64,000 nucleotides of DNA from Sternotherus odoratus (lineage: Eukaryota > Chordata > Testudines > Kinosternidae): assembly GCA_032164245.1 (NCBI GenBank), contig JAVMKO010000005.1, forward strand, positions 44,854,133 to 44,918,132. Reading direction: 5' to 3'. The position numbers and the translations under genes were made by a program. How positions within the stretch are numbered: position 1 is the first letter of the stretch; every line of letters begins with the position of its first letter. The notes under the pieces were generated by a model, which saw nothing but the letters and a program-made list of their open reading frames with translations, did not search any database and was not told the origin of the DNA. Shown here piece by piece: positions 34,304 through 47,300 of this stretch.

Positions 34304-34725
34304 CCCCTCCCCAGCTGACAGCGGCTGGGGGGCTCCCCAGCCCAGCTGCCCCTCCCCCCCAGCCCAGCCGGCGCTCCTCCCAGTTGACAGCGGCTCGGGG
34401 GGGCAGCCCAGCCGGGGCTCCCCCCCCAGCTGACAGCGGCTGGTGGCAGTGCGGGGTCCTGTGGGAGCGCGAGCCCGGGAGCGGCGCGAGCCGCCCTTGC
34501 TGCTCTCCCCAAGCCCCGCGCGCCCTTTCTCCCCCGGACCCGGCGGGGAAGCCCTACCGTGCTGCGGAGCCTCCCCGCCCTCGCCCTCTTTGCAAGCGGT
34601 GGTGCTGCCACCGGCCGGGCTCACTGCTCCTGCCGGGGACACGCGTGCTCGTCCGCTCCGGAGGAGAGCCACGCCGCCTCCCCACCCCTTCCCCGCTCTC
34701 CAGACTCTGCAGAGTAACTTTTGAT
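34304..34725. repeat. GC/CpG-rich repeat segment
   Basis: C- and G-rich text with repeats of 'cccagctgacagcggctgg' (34310, 34376, 34425). It continues the repeat broken by the LTR. The long minus-strand frame here is compositional. It could be mistaken for a CpG island. Confidence 0.5.
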
Positions 34726-34769
34726 CAGGGACTCCAGAGACTTTGGGGTAGTTGGACTTGTGGGACTGT

Positions 34770-35103
34770 CACGTTACTGGAATAATTTGGTACCATATAG
34801 ATCATTGGGGTACCAAATGTATGTGAAGGGGGTCATAACAGGTATCTATGACCATCTGTGTATATCTATTTTGGAACTGAAGTTATGGATATTGGATAAA
34901 AGGTGCCTGTACTTCAAACTTAGGCTTGGCTCCTGTGAAGGCTCAGACACGCTGGTGTTAACTCGAGCCCATTAAGGGGCCATCAACTGCACAATGAACT
35001 GTGTCCACACCCGAGGAGAGAAGCCTCCCCAGGAATGGGACATTTGAGTGATTTTGGGTCATTGAGCTCCAGAGACTTTGGGGCTGTTGGACTTGTGGAA
35101 CTT
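34770..35103 (+). mobile_element. Partial copy of the 33-kb LTR family between short direct repeats
   Basis: TGTCACGTTACTGG and 'gaagggggtcataacagg' match the start of the LTR at 33166; later parts are lost. A stretch of about 35 bp ('ctccagagactttgggg' ... 'ttggacttgtgg') lies just before (34730) and again at the end (35067), next to the MYO9A-like exon. Confidence 0.6.
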
Positions 35104-35115
35104 TGGGTGACTCAC

Positions 35116-35318
35116 TTTTCCTTCTGCAGGCTCTCGATCTGCTCAGTCAGCACCCTCTCCTCTTGCTGTATGGCTGCCTGCTGCTGATCTGTGACATCCA
35201 CCTCCATAGCCTCCTCACTACTCACGGTCTCCTCAGAGACGTCAGACACGGAGGGTAAGCCCACTGAAACAGGAGATGTTGGACTGGGGAAGGTTCCACG
35301 CCTTAGATGTCCTTTGCC
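35116..35318 (-). CDS. MYO9A-like tail exon after the RhoGAP domain (coiled coil)
   Basis: 203 nt, phase 0 to phase 2. Encodes [36 protein letters not shown] and [20 protein letters not shown], the post-RhoGAP linker and coiled coil of MYO9A. Acceptor TACCTGCAG, donor AA|GTGAGT. In the normal protein the next exon is the one found here at 63.3 kb. Confidence 0.93.
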
Positions 35319-38300
35319 CTGCAGGTAAAAACCCGTATCAACAAACTTCACGCCATTATCGCCAAACCTTACAGGCATCTCACGGTACGTTTCAGACTGA
35401 GAGTGTTCTCCCCCATCTTTATCCCAAGTATCAAGAGTGGAGGAAACAACTTGGCAACAGATGCTTAGCACATGTACACAGTCCACAACACCAGGTACAG
35501 TGCATGACAATCAAGGACACCTCAAAGCTCACAGCAGGCTGGCTGGGGGGCATCAATGGTTTATGTGTTCAGAGGAGGAGAGATGAAACGCTTTAGTGAC
35601 AGGCACATCAGGCTTCCAAAGTCAATTAAAGACACAACACAAAGTATTTTTACAAGCCAGGCTGTAAGATGGGAAGCCTTCAGTCCGCCAAATCACAATG
35701 CTGGCTTGGGGTGAGAACATCCTGAACATTACAAACAAAACGTTGGCGTGCCCAGTCCTAAACCATCCCATTCTTTGCGAAAAACAATCCCACGATGCAC
35801 ACAAAACGAAACAGATAACACTATCCAATGTGAACATTCAGCTTAGCGGGCTGGAGAGTTGCTCTCCATACACAACACACACTAGGGAGCTCAACTGATA
35901 GTAAGTGGAAAAGCCGGCTACAAAGCCATGGCTACACTTTTAGTCCTCGCACTGTTGGTGGAAATGAGAGGCCCAATATTAAAGCAAGCAGAGAGGCCAG
36001 GTAAAGCACAAACTAGCTCCTTATATCAGGGAAAGGGAATGAGGAAGCTGAGGTGCCACTGTATGAAACAAGGTGAGGGGAAAGATGGCAGAGCAGGGAA
36101 ACTGTTCAATAGAAAATCTCAAAGCCTCCTTCAGGGCAATGAATAACTACTAGACTGTTGACTAAGCAGTGTACAATTCCAGCAGACTGGGTTACTATTC
36201 TGATGTGATGTAAGCAGAGGCTCTATTATTTCAACTATAACAGTTTGAAGACTGCGAGTTAGTTATGTAAGAGGATTCTCCCCTGGCTGTAGTTTTTGGG
36301 AGCAATTTTCAAAAGTAGATAAGAGATTTCAGGGCAGAAGTCCTAGGGGTTTGCAATGAGACCTTTATTCTTAAATCAACTTAGTTTCTTTGGAAAGCCT
36401 CACCTAGTGAGCAAACTCAGTATCTTCAGAGACTCTTTCACTACACTGTAGCTCACATTACAGCTGCTGGCTCATATTAACTGCAGCAGGGGTTCACAAA
36501 CGTTTGTACTGGTGACCCCTTTCATACAGAAAGCCTCTGAGTGTGACCCCCCTTATAAACATATTAAAATGTGTTTTTAATTTAACACCATTATAAATGC
36601 TGGAGGCGAAGCGAGGTTTGGGGTGGAGGCTGACAGCTCGCCAACCCTCCCCCCCCATGTAATAACCTTGTGACCCCTAGAGGGGTCACAACCCCCCATC
36701 TAAGAACCCCTGAACTACAACTTAATCAACAGCCCAGTATAGAAATACCTCCACTTTCAATATTAGAACATCAACTGCAACGTTCTGTTAATTTCTAGGC
36801 CATCATAAATGTTACTATGGTATGTTTGGTGTCTTTCATTAGTGTGTCAATCTTCACACCCCATATAGTGAAGATGCTGCAGTTTTGCATACGTGACCCA
36901 TGTGAACCAGTGGTTTCTTTCCCTACCAGGGCTGGAAGTCCAAGCCATTGAAAAGGAATTAGGAAAAAAGAGCAAAGATACTGTATGTCGAGCTAGGCTA
37001 TATTTTACCTTTCCTAATACCAGATGCCTTGGTTTGCCTCCTGGGGACAGAAATAGGGGTACCATATATAAACAAAAAGCAAAATGAATGAGGAGTACTT
37101 GTGGCACCTTAGAAACTAACAAATGTATTTGGGGATAAGCTTTCATGGGCTAGAACTCACTTCATCAGATGCATAGAGTGGAACATACAGTAGGAACATA
37201 CACAGAGAACATGAAAAGATGGGGGTTGCCATACCAACTCTAAGAGACTAATCAATTAATAGCTCACCTTATCAGCAGGAGGGGGGAAAAACTGTTGTAG
37301 TGATAATCAGGATGGCCCATTTCAAACAATTGACAAGAATGTTTGAGTAACAGTAGGGGAAAACTAGCAAGGGGAAATAGATTTCAGCTTGTGTATTGAC
37401 TCAGCCACTCCCAGTCTTTAGTCAAGCCTAATTTAAGGGTATCCAGTTTGCAAATTAATTCCAGTTCAGCAGTTTCTTGTTGTAGTCAGGATAGGTTGTA
37501 GATCTTTGATGATGCACCGGAGAGGTTTTAGTTGGGGGCTGAAGGTGACGGCTAGTGACGTTCTGTTACTTTCTTTGTTGGGCCTGTCCTGTGGTCAGTG
37601 ACTTCTGGGTACTCTTCTGGTTCTATCAATCTGTTTCTTCACTTCAGCAGGTGGATATTGGAGTTTTAAGAATGCTTAATAGAGATCTTGTAGGTGTTTG
37701 TCTCTGTCTGAGAGATTGAAGCAAATGTGGTTGTATCTTACAACTTGGCTGGAGATCAGGCCTGCACAACTCAGAAAGCAGCGATGGCCATATTACTGCA
37801 AAATAACCCAGCTGTGGTCCGAAAAGACCCGCCCTCGCCCGCCCCCATCTGCTTCTTCCCACCCCCCACCCCGCTTGGCTTGCCCCACCCCTACTAACCT
37901 CCCGCGGGCCGCACAGTGAGCCTGTGCGGGCCGCATGTGGCCCCCACGCCGCGTGTTGTGCAGGCCTACTGTAGACAATGGATCATGTGATGCATCCTGG
38001 ATGGAAGCTAGAGGCATGTAGATAAGACTGTAGACAATGGATACTGTAGACAATGGATCATGTGATGCATCCTGGATGGAAGCTAGAGGCATGTAGATAA
38101 GTATAGCTTATTAGCACTGTCCAGGAAGTGGATCGCTTGTGTGGATTGGTCCAGGCTGAGGTTGATGGTGGGATGGAAATTGTTGAAATCATGGTGGAAT
38201 TCCTCAAGGGCTTCTTTTCCATGGGTCCAGATGATGAAGATGTCGTCAATGTAATGCAAGTAGAGTAGGGGCATTAGGGGACGAGAGGCAAGGAAGCGTT

Positions 38301-41300
38301 GTTCTAAGTCAGCCATAAACATGTTGGCATACTGTGGGGCCATGCGGGTACCCATAGCGGTGCCACTGACTTGAAGATATATATTGTCACTAAATGTGAA
38401 ATAGTTGTGGGTGAGGACAAAGTCACAAAGTTCAGCCACCAGGTTTGCTGTGACACTATCAGGGATACTGTTCCTGACGGCTTGTACTCCATCTTTGTGT
38501 GGAATGTTGGATGTAGAGGGCTTCGTCATCCATAGTGGCCAGGATGGTGTTTTTTTGGAAGATCACCAATGAATTGTAGTTTCCTCAGGAAGTCAGTGGT
38601 GTCTCAAAGATAGCTGGGAGTGCTGGTAGCATAGGGCCTGAAGAGAGAGTCTACATATCCAGACAATCCTGTTAATGCCTGAGATGATGGGGCATCCAGG
38701 ATTTCCAGGTTTATGGATCTTGGGTAGCAGAGTATATACCCCTGGTCAGGGTTCTTGTCAAATGTTTGAAATGGGCCATCCTGATTATCACTCCAAAGGT
38801 TTTTTTCTCCTGCTGCTAATAGTTCATCCTAATTGATTAGTTTCTGTGAGTTGGTATGGCCCCCATCTTTTCTCTGTGTGTGGGGGGCGGGGGGGAGAGG
38901 GGAGAGGTATGTTCCACTCTGTGCATCTGATGTGAATTCACTTGATGTGAATGTCTGCAATAATTACAAGTATAAAAATACTTTAAAATCAAGAGACTGG
39001 TTGGCATTGCAGGTGACAGAGACCTCCTAGAACAATTTGAGATTTCACTTGCTACACAAAAAATTGAAAATGTTATATGCTATCATTAAAACATGTCCTG
39101 CTTTCTGATTGGTTGTCAAAAAGTTAACAATTGGGTGAAACCTAAATGGATAGGCCTGGTTCAACCTATCGATGATCTACTTACAGACAGCAAGAAACTT
39201 AATGTGTCCTAGAAGAGCAGAACACTTCAAGTACAGCTAAACATACTGGCTTCTGAACTATATTTAACTACATATTTTCACACAGAATTAACAAAAAAAT
39301 TCCTTCCCAAAAGAGCGTTTAAATTAGATTTAGCAATGGACATTTTAAACTGCTTCACACAAACACTCGTTGTCCACGTTACAACGCAATTAAGAATGTT
39401 CAGCCAGTTGGAACAGTCAATTGACTGATCAATCCAACTCTTCATTTTAGATGAGGGATGTCTGCAACAGAATTTCCAACAGATACTCTCTGCTAACCAT
39501 GAAATTGTCAATAGAGGACAACATATCAGGGTACCCTATAATATGTTACTACATCATCCTCAGTATTCAAGTTTTGGTTTTTAGTCTTCAACTGAGTTTT
39601 GTAGGCATCACAGCACAGTTGGGCTTTACAAAGAAGTTTAAAGGAGGATAATGTTTCGGCTTTGATGGGTTTTACAGGGAGCAACTTCCAGGCCCACTGG
39701 GCAGCATGAGAGAAAGCACGATGGTGCATGCTGGAAAGTTTCACATGTGGGGAATCAAGGGTGGTGTTTGTGTCTATAGCATGTAAGAGATGATAGAGGA
39801 GGCAGGGATAGGCCTTAAAAATGAAGACAAATAGTCTGTGTGGGATGTGCTGGACTATGGTGGAGTTAGAGGAAGCATGTCAAGATGGGGTGATGTGGTC
39901 AAAGCGAGGAGCCAGGAAGATGATTTTTGCAGCAGTGCTTTAAATGGATTTAAGGATTCCACTCTCACAAGCTTTCCTTTTCTAACCTGCCTTTCCCTGC
40001 CGTAGAGGTACATTGTCTATATTCATTATAATAGGATTGTAAGCTCCTCAGGGCAGGTACCTGGTCTTTTGTGTCTGCGAAGTGCCAGGCACACTAATGA
40101 TGCTATACACAGTAAATAACATTACTGTCACCTACCTGTATGATCACTGCTGCCTGCCTCAAGTTCAAGAAGTGCCTCCTCTCCAGTATAGCACGGAACC
40201 AACGCTGCAGCAGAGTAATCCTCCGGAGCACCTCCTGGTGCTGCAAATCCTGCAAAAGCTGGCGCTCCCGCTCCTTCATGAAAACCTAATAGGCAGCACA
40301 TGAGGAATTAGGTCAATGTGTGTCATGCTTCCCCGGCCACAGGAGGCATGAGTTAATCGCCCAGACGTCTGTATCTGGAATGCTCTCAAATAAAGAGCTT
40401 AGCGTTTGACTTTACTTTGGGATACCTGTGAAAGGTTTCTGGACAGTTACCTACAGTATGTGGCTGTGAAATGTTGGATGTGTGTCACAAGATATAGCAG
40501 CTGAGAAGTAAATTCCCTTTCTAGAGTGAGGTGATAACTGTTGTAACAGTAAGTTAGAGAGACAAGAAGAGCTCTGTGTAGGCTCAAAAGGTTGTCTCTC
40601 TCTCTCCCCAGCAGAAGTTGGTCCAATAAAAGATGTTACCCCATCCACCTGGTCTCTCTAATATTCTGGGACTGACAAGGCTATAACAACACTGCAGAGA
40701 ATAGTAATTATGTGACAAAGTGTGGAGTGATTATTGGAGGCTAACTTGTTTTAAATAGCATGATTAGACCATCCTGGCTTCCCAGAAAGCAACAATCTCT
40801 AAGTAGTTTGCGTTGCGTATGACATGATTAAAACCCTTCTCACTTAATCCATTTCCTTTTGGTAAAGTGGAACAACATGTATGGAAACATGTATGGAAAA
40901 CAAACTACAACATACAGGCAGATTTTATTTGTCAGTGCAGAGACTGAGCTGTGGGTAAGTATTTACCATTGTTCTCCCAACTTGATAATTGTCTGGACTG
41001 AGCTTTATTTTCCTGAAGAAATCATGGATGTTGTGCTTAGATGGGCTTATTCCTCGTGGCAGAAGAACATGGAAATGATCCACAAAATCCTGTAATATGA
41101 GAAGCCATCCGAGTTAAATTCGAAGGGCAGTGCTATGTCACTGTTTCATAATTATTTGCTGGCCAAATGAGGTATATCTTAGTAAATCAGCAGAAACATA
41201 TCTGACATTCGAGAACTGCAGAATTCAAAGATTCCTTCATCGTTCTAGATTCATAGATTCTGAGGCAAGAAGAAACCACTGATCATCTAGTTTGACTTCC

Positions 41301-44300
41301 TGTATAATACAGGCTATGGAACATCCCCACAATAATTCTTAGAGCAGATTTTTTAGAAAAGCATCCAATCTTGATTTAAAATCGTCAGCGCTGGAGAATC
41401 TACCATGACCCTGGCTAAATTATAGCACTGGTGGCTTTCAGACTTGTATGAAAGGCAAATAGGAGATACTGCAGTGTCTGCCTGCAGAGGAGCACTCAGA
41501 GATGCTGTGAAAATGTGCAGTGAATCCTGAGAAAAGATCATTACAGGAGGGATCTACCAGAACCTGCAGAGTATCTCAGAAAGCACAGAACGTCACAACA
41601 TTACCATTTTGATGGTTCAAACATCAGACTTGCTGGAGTCCTTGAAGACAGATATCCCCAAAGTCAGAAGGGGTTCAGGAGGACTGATAGTCCTTCCTTC
41701 TAACAGCTTTTGTAACAGACATGACAGCATTTTCAATGCCAAAAATAAATGGCATGCATTCGTTTTACTACAGGAAACAAACCGGGTGGTAGCCGCTAAT
41801 GAAAGAACCACACACAGAAAGAAAATTTTTTGATAAAACCACCATGTAAAAAGAAATATTTCCCTTGAATAAGCAAATCTGTGTGAACTAAGGCAGCCTC
41901 CCCAGTGCTGTGAGGTTTGGGAACCTCTGCATGATGACTAAATGCATTTAGCACTAGCAGATTATGGCAGGAAATGCCAGCTCCCTGAGTTAAGGCTGAC
42001 TGGTCTGAACAATTTATCTTCACTGAAAGGAAACAAAAACAGAAACAAGTAACAGGAGGCTGCCATATGAGCTCATTCCTAAACTGAAGAGATGATCTGG
42101 CTCCCATTTATGACAAGAAAAATCTTCCTCATACAGATCTCAATGATAAAATATTAAATTAAGAAAATGTGATTGAAAAAATATTCACTTAAAATAAAAT
42201 CGACCCATAACTATTCCACTTTGTTGATATGGCCCACTATAGTTTAGGCTGAATTCTGCTTGGTTTAGAAATAGACTCAGTTTTACAGTTGGCTGTGGCC
42301 TCTAATACAGATATCTACCTTTAGGAGGTTCAGTGGGCCTAGCGCACTAGAATTTCATTTCTGGAAACATGGACTTGACTCCTTTTAGGTCACAAAGTGG
42401 TTGAATGAAATCATTGTAGTTTCTAACGGACATCATGGTCTTGATTTTAGATATGTGTGTGCAATTGTGCATGAAAAGTAGGTACACATTTCTGTGCAAA
42501 CAAACGCATGACTGGCAGTTTGGGTTCAGAACTAGAATAGCTGAGGCTTTGCAAGTTAGAACTTAAGTTTAGCACATGACCACACTCCATGCCTGGCTCC
42601 AGCCAGTGATATTATTCCCTCGCTTTTATGAACTCTAAATTCACCTGCATTTAGAAATAAGAGTGTGCAAAAAATGGGCCACCTCAATCTACCCGGGTAT
42701 GAGGCTTTAACAGAAATGAATAAAAAGTCAAAGCACTTTGTCTAACCTGGAAGGAATATTTGCAGCTGTATCCAGACTGCTGAATTCGAACTGTCTCCAG
42801 CATTCCTGTGTATCGCTGCTGCCTAAGCACAAGGCTGTCATTGAACCTCAGAGGGAGCTGAAAGAGAGAAACAGACAGACAACGTTACTTCACACAACCA
42901 CAAACACCGCCTGAAACTCATGAGGAGACATGGAAGTTGATTGAGGAGTCCATATTGTATATGTTGCCAATAGTACATTATGGACTCCCAGCAACTAACT
43001 GATCCAAGACCACCAACTTGTTTATTTCTGAACAGCCATTGAAAGAAAATGGCTTTCAACCATTAGTGATCTGGCTGGATTTAAAATGGCGATCTAGTGA
43101 TAGACTCCATTATCCCACAAGCTGTTTCCTTCCAACTTTGTTTAATCAATTTATAGTCCATGATACCAATTCATCTTCTAAAAAAAGGAAAGGAAAAATG
43201 TTATGTACAACTAAATTCATTTGAATAATGAGGTTTATTATAAAAGTATCTTCCTTTTTTCAATTAAAATTTCATATGGATTTTTTTTAAAAAATTAAAG
43301 CTGGAAGCCTAATTGCTCATTCATGGCAGACATGAATTTCAGAGCTTGTGAGAACTTCAGAGGAGACAGCTCAAATTATTATTTACCCGATGACCAGAAG
43401 GGTCATTGTGGTTTGTCAAGTAGGAAAAATATTACACACAAATACCACCACACATGTTTAACAATGGTCTCCACACACACTGACTCGTCCAGGAGGTCCT
43501 TTCTCTTCTTTTCAGCCAAGCATAACAAATTCACACCACAAAGTATTTCCAAGTTATTGTGGGTTTTACCCAGACACTTAAGAACTGAGTGAAACTGCAT
43601 CCTAATAAACCACTCGTGCTGCAGTCCAGAAGCTGTTCTGTGAGAGCACTTTTCTTATCAAGTTCTGGGATTCCAATGAAACCCCAATGGGACACATCTG
43701 TATGTTGGAAGGGGGCTGCGTGTTTGTTGTTTGTGGTATCTGAAGCAGCAATGATTAGCTACTGTGTACCTAAGCACCACCACAACTGGCAGGGTTCATG
43801 TTAATGAGCCATCCAAACAATGAAATCACACATCACAGTAACTGGAAACAACACAGTGAGAACAAGACAGACTTTGACCTTTATCTCCAATTTTATTCTC
43901 TTCAATGAGGGTGTGATGAGTGGAGGGGCAAAGCTTTGGCCTTCTCCCTGTGGGTACTGCACTTCCAGGTGGTTTGTGCTAGCCTCAGAGGCTCACTGTG
44001 ATTAGTTAGGGGAGGTAGAAAAGGGGGGAGCCCGGGCCCACCCTCTACTCCGGGCTCCAGCCCAGGGACCCTAGGCACCAAACACAATACAATTCCCTGG
44101 GCTACTTCCCCACAGCAGTCCCCTGCTTCTTCCAACTTCTCTTCACCCTTACCTCAGGGCCTCCTTCCAAACTCCCAACGCCTCCAAACTGCTCTCTGCT
44201 CCAACGCCTCCCAAACTCCTGACACCCACGCCCACCTGACTAAATGGGAGGGTTTTTAAGTGGTTTCAGCCAGCCCCTGGTTGGCTTCAGGTGTCCCAAT

Positions 44301-47300
44301 CAGGCTAGCTGTTTCTGCTGCTTTCTAGAACCTTCTTAATTGGCCCCAGGTGTCTTGATTGGCCTGGAGTAGCCTTTGCTTGGCTATCCAGGGAACAGAA
44401 ACCTGCACATCCTGAGGCTGATATACCTGCCTTCCAGCACTCTCCTATACCCTTCTGGTCTGACTCCATCACAGTGGTTAATGCAAATGCTGAGAACAGT
44501 GTTTTTATTACCAAGCATTTGGCAACGATAGATCTTTACCTTTGCAGCATTAGATCGAATGCACTTGACAAAATAAGGCTCTGATTGACCAAGAGGCTTC
44601 ATCAACTTGTTGAGGGATGCCTGCAGCAGAAAATAAAACTTAAAAGCTGGAAAAAAGCCAGATGCGACATACACTGAAGTTTCAAACATTTCACCCAAGA
44701 GGAAACTGAGGAAATTACCAACCTAAGAACTGTTTTGACAGAAAAGTAGTCAACTAAAACACCAAAGAGAAGTTCATTTTGTTCCAGGGTCATTCAATTC
44801 AATTCAGCACCAGTTCCATATAGATCTCTAGATATGCTAAACCTGTTAAACCTGAACATTAATGTCTTTGTATCCAAGACACTTCTTAAGACACGGATTT
44901 TCTTTTCTTTTTCTTTTTTTACACTAATATTTTCCTTCAGGAATTGCAATGGCAGCTCATGTGACCTACACTGTACACAAGTGCATTTTGAGAGAGGATA
45001 GTTTCCAGTCCCACCTCATACAATTAGACATCAGGTTTTCAGTACGAAAGGGAAATGAGCTTTGAATTTCACTTTGCAATTATACATATTTTACTGGAAG
45101 GCCCAAGAGAATTATCAGAGGGTGGTGAAGGACAGTGTAACCACTGATCTCCTTGACACATTTTCAGAAATCCACTATTTGGAGGGCATTACAGTGAAAA
45201 TGAACACCCTCTTTCCTCCAAAATCTCCATAAACGTCCGACTCTGCCCCACAGGATTTTCTTGTGCTAGATTCAGAGTACCCCTGGTGCATGGTCTTAAA
45301 ATGGAGTTGGTTGCTTTCTTTCAAATCAATCCTTGCAGTTTGTCTGATATTCCTTTATCCAGACTAGTCTCCCATCCTTTCCTATAGCTCAATATATAGT
45401 GAATCCCTTAGACTAGGAGCATTGACCTTTTCGTAGAACGCTCCTGGTCAGAAATGTTTTGAACCTGACAGATTTTCTACCATTTTCTTCTTTCAACTGA
45501 GATGTGAAAAGCTCTGGATATTCTGTTCTGTATTTATTATATGCATTATATGTATAACATATATTCAAAGGGCCACTAGGCATCATAGCATTTCCTGCCG
45601 CCGCTCCCCCCTCCCCTGTGCCCCCCTCCCCCGAGAAGGACCCAACCCATTCAGTTATTTCAAAGACTGAGGGTGTGTCTACACAGAAAATAGACAACTG
45701 GGGCCAAGGCGTTGTTTCATGTCTATGTAGGCTTCTGGGCTTGGGCTGGAGCCCGGGCTGTAGGACCCTGGGAAGTGGAAGGTCCCCAGAGCTCAGGCCT
45801 GAGTCGGCTGACATGGGTTTGATGCTGTGTAAGGACCGGAAGAAACTGTGACGGGCAACCACTAGGGGGCGTAGTTATGCTTCTGAGTCAACTCCAGGAG
45901 AGGGCGTAATGGTGGTATTAATCTGAGAATGACCTCGTTGCTGTTATCTGTGTGTTTGGGAACAGTCCCAGCTGTATGAGTGTTTACCCTGTCTGTGTGA
46001 GAACGAATGCGTGGGAAACTAGATGGGGAAACTGAGGCAGGACAGCGTAATCAACAAGTGCTGAACAGCGTGTAACCAATTAGCTTGCTGCTTGCTATTC
46101 ATGAGATATGAGTATGTATGAGATGCAAATGAGTATGGGTATATCTGTGCTGACACGCCCCTTGTCTGTTGGACTTCTTCTCTGGACATCACCTGGGTGT
46201 GTCAGACATCCTGTATCGCGGCAGTGCTGCCCAGGAGCCCCCACCACGGTAATGCCGCTCCCTTCAATAAACTCACCACTTTCCATCTAGCCACCTGTGT
46301 GAAGCCTCGTTTCTCCCGGCAACAAGATAACCACCCCGCAACATGCTGGTTTTAATTTGCGGTGTAGACATACCCTTAGATTTCCCCACAATTTCTAAAA
46401 TGCACCTACGGTCCATCTGTATCTTTGGAGCTCTACATGCAGCTCTACATGATGATGTGCCTGTAGAGTAACTCTTAAAAACAAACAACAAACTTGCTTA
46501 TTTCTTGTTTGTATTGGCTGCCTCCCTCTTCCCCTCTGGTTCTCACCCTGGAAAAATGCTGGGTATCACAACTCTAATTTTATTTAACTTTCACAAGACA
46601 CAAGTATTTGCTCATGAAAATAGTCTGGTGCAAACCTGTGAAAAAACGTTTTATCAAGATCACTGCAATAAACCCAAGAGGGCATAGCTTGGATCGGTCA
46701 GACAGAGGAAATACAAATGTTTACTGGGTCATATTCTGGGTGACAGATTCTGCTTTGTGGTTGGTACCCAAACAGCCAGCTTTACAGCTGCTCTATCACT
46801 CATGGATTTCACAAATACCTAAAACTGATTGGGATCCCTTAGGCTATATGACTCCAAAAGTCAGGGACAGAGTAGCACAGATGCATCCAATCAGGAGGAG
46901 GAGGAAAAAAGCTAAAAGGAAAAATGCTATTGCACTGCACTGGCTCAAATGGTTTTGAGTCGCGGCTGTCATTATCACAGCCTACTGGAAGAGCAGCAAT
47001 TTCTTTGAACAGAAATCTTAAAAGTGGGGCAGAAGAGTAAACATAATAAAAAAAATCAAACGAAAATGATGTTATACTCCTTCTTTCCCTCCATTCTATT
47101 TACAGAGGATTTCATGCTCCAATGACAATGAGCGTGTCATTTCTATCACAGTATAAATGTGAAATGATTTAGTCTCTCAAGGGGGAATATTAAATTCCAA
47201 ACTGGATCAGTGAGGTGAAATATGCAGTGCATTTTCGTTTACTTAGAACTAACAATTACAAGATACTCAAGTGATTATGATGTTAACTTTTCCAGCAGAA

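Larger units (their letters stand above)
37085..38950 (-). mobile_element. Penelope-like element with inverted ends and RT fragment
   Basis: Minus-strand 38529-38083 encodes a reverse transcriptase piece ([37 protein letters not shown]; the catalytic pair is DD in YIDD). 37760-37460 continues toward the linker region. The ends 37085-37350 and 38755-38945 are the same sequence in opposite orientations ('aaatgggccatcctgatt' and its complement). A hAT insertion and an internal duplication break it. Confidence 0.85.

Noticed and set aside
33926..34785. Long frames on both strands and CpG-rich text suggestive of a promoter and first exon
   Set aside because: The frames cross the boundary of a solo LTR into a repeat with internal copies of the same phrase. 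No splice-linked coding text follows.
40136..44620. Assignment to MYO9B
   Set aside because: EPYFVKC, FFRKI.L.PDNYQVG and the tail text at 35.2 and 63.3 kb follow MYO9A; MYO9B has EPFFIRC and a different tail.
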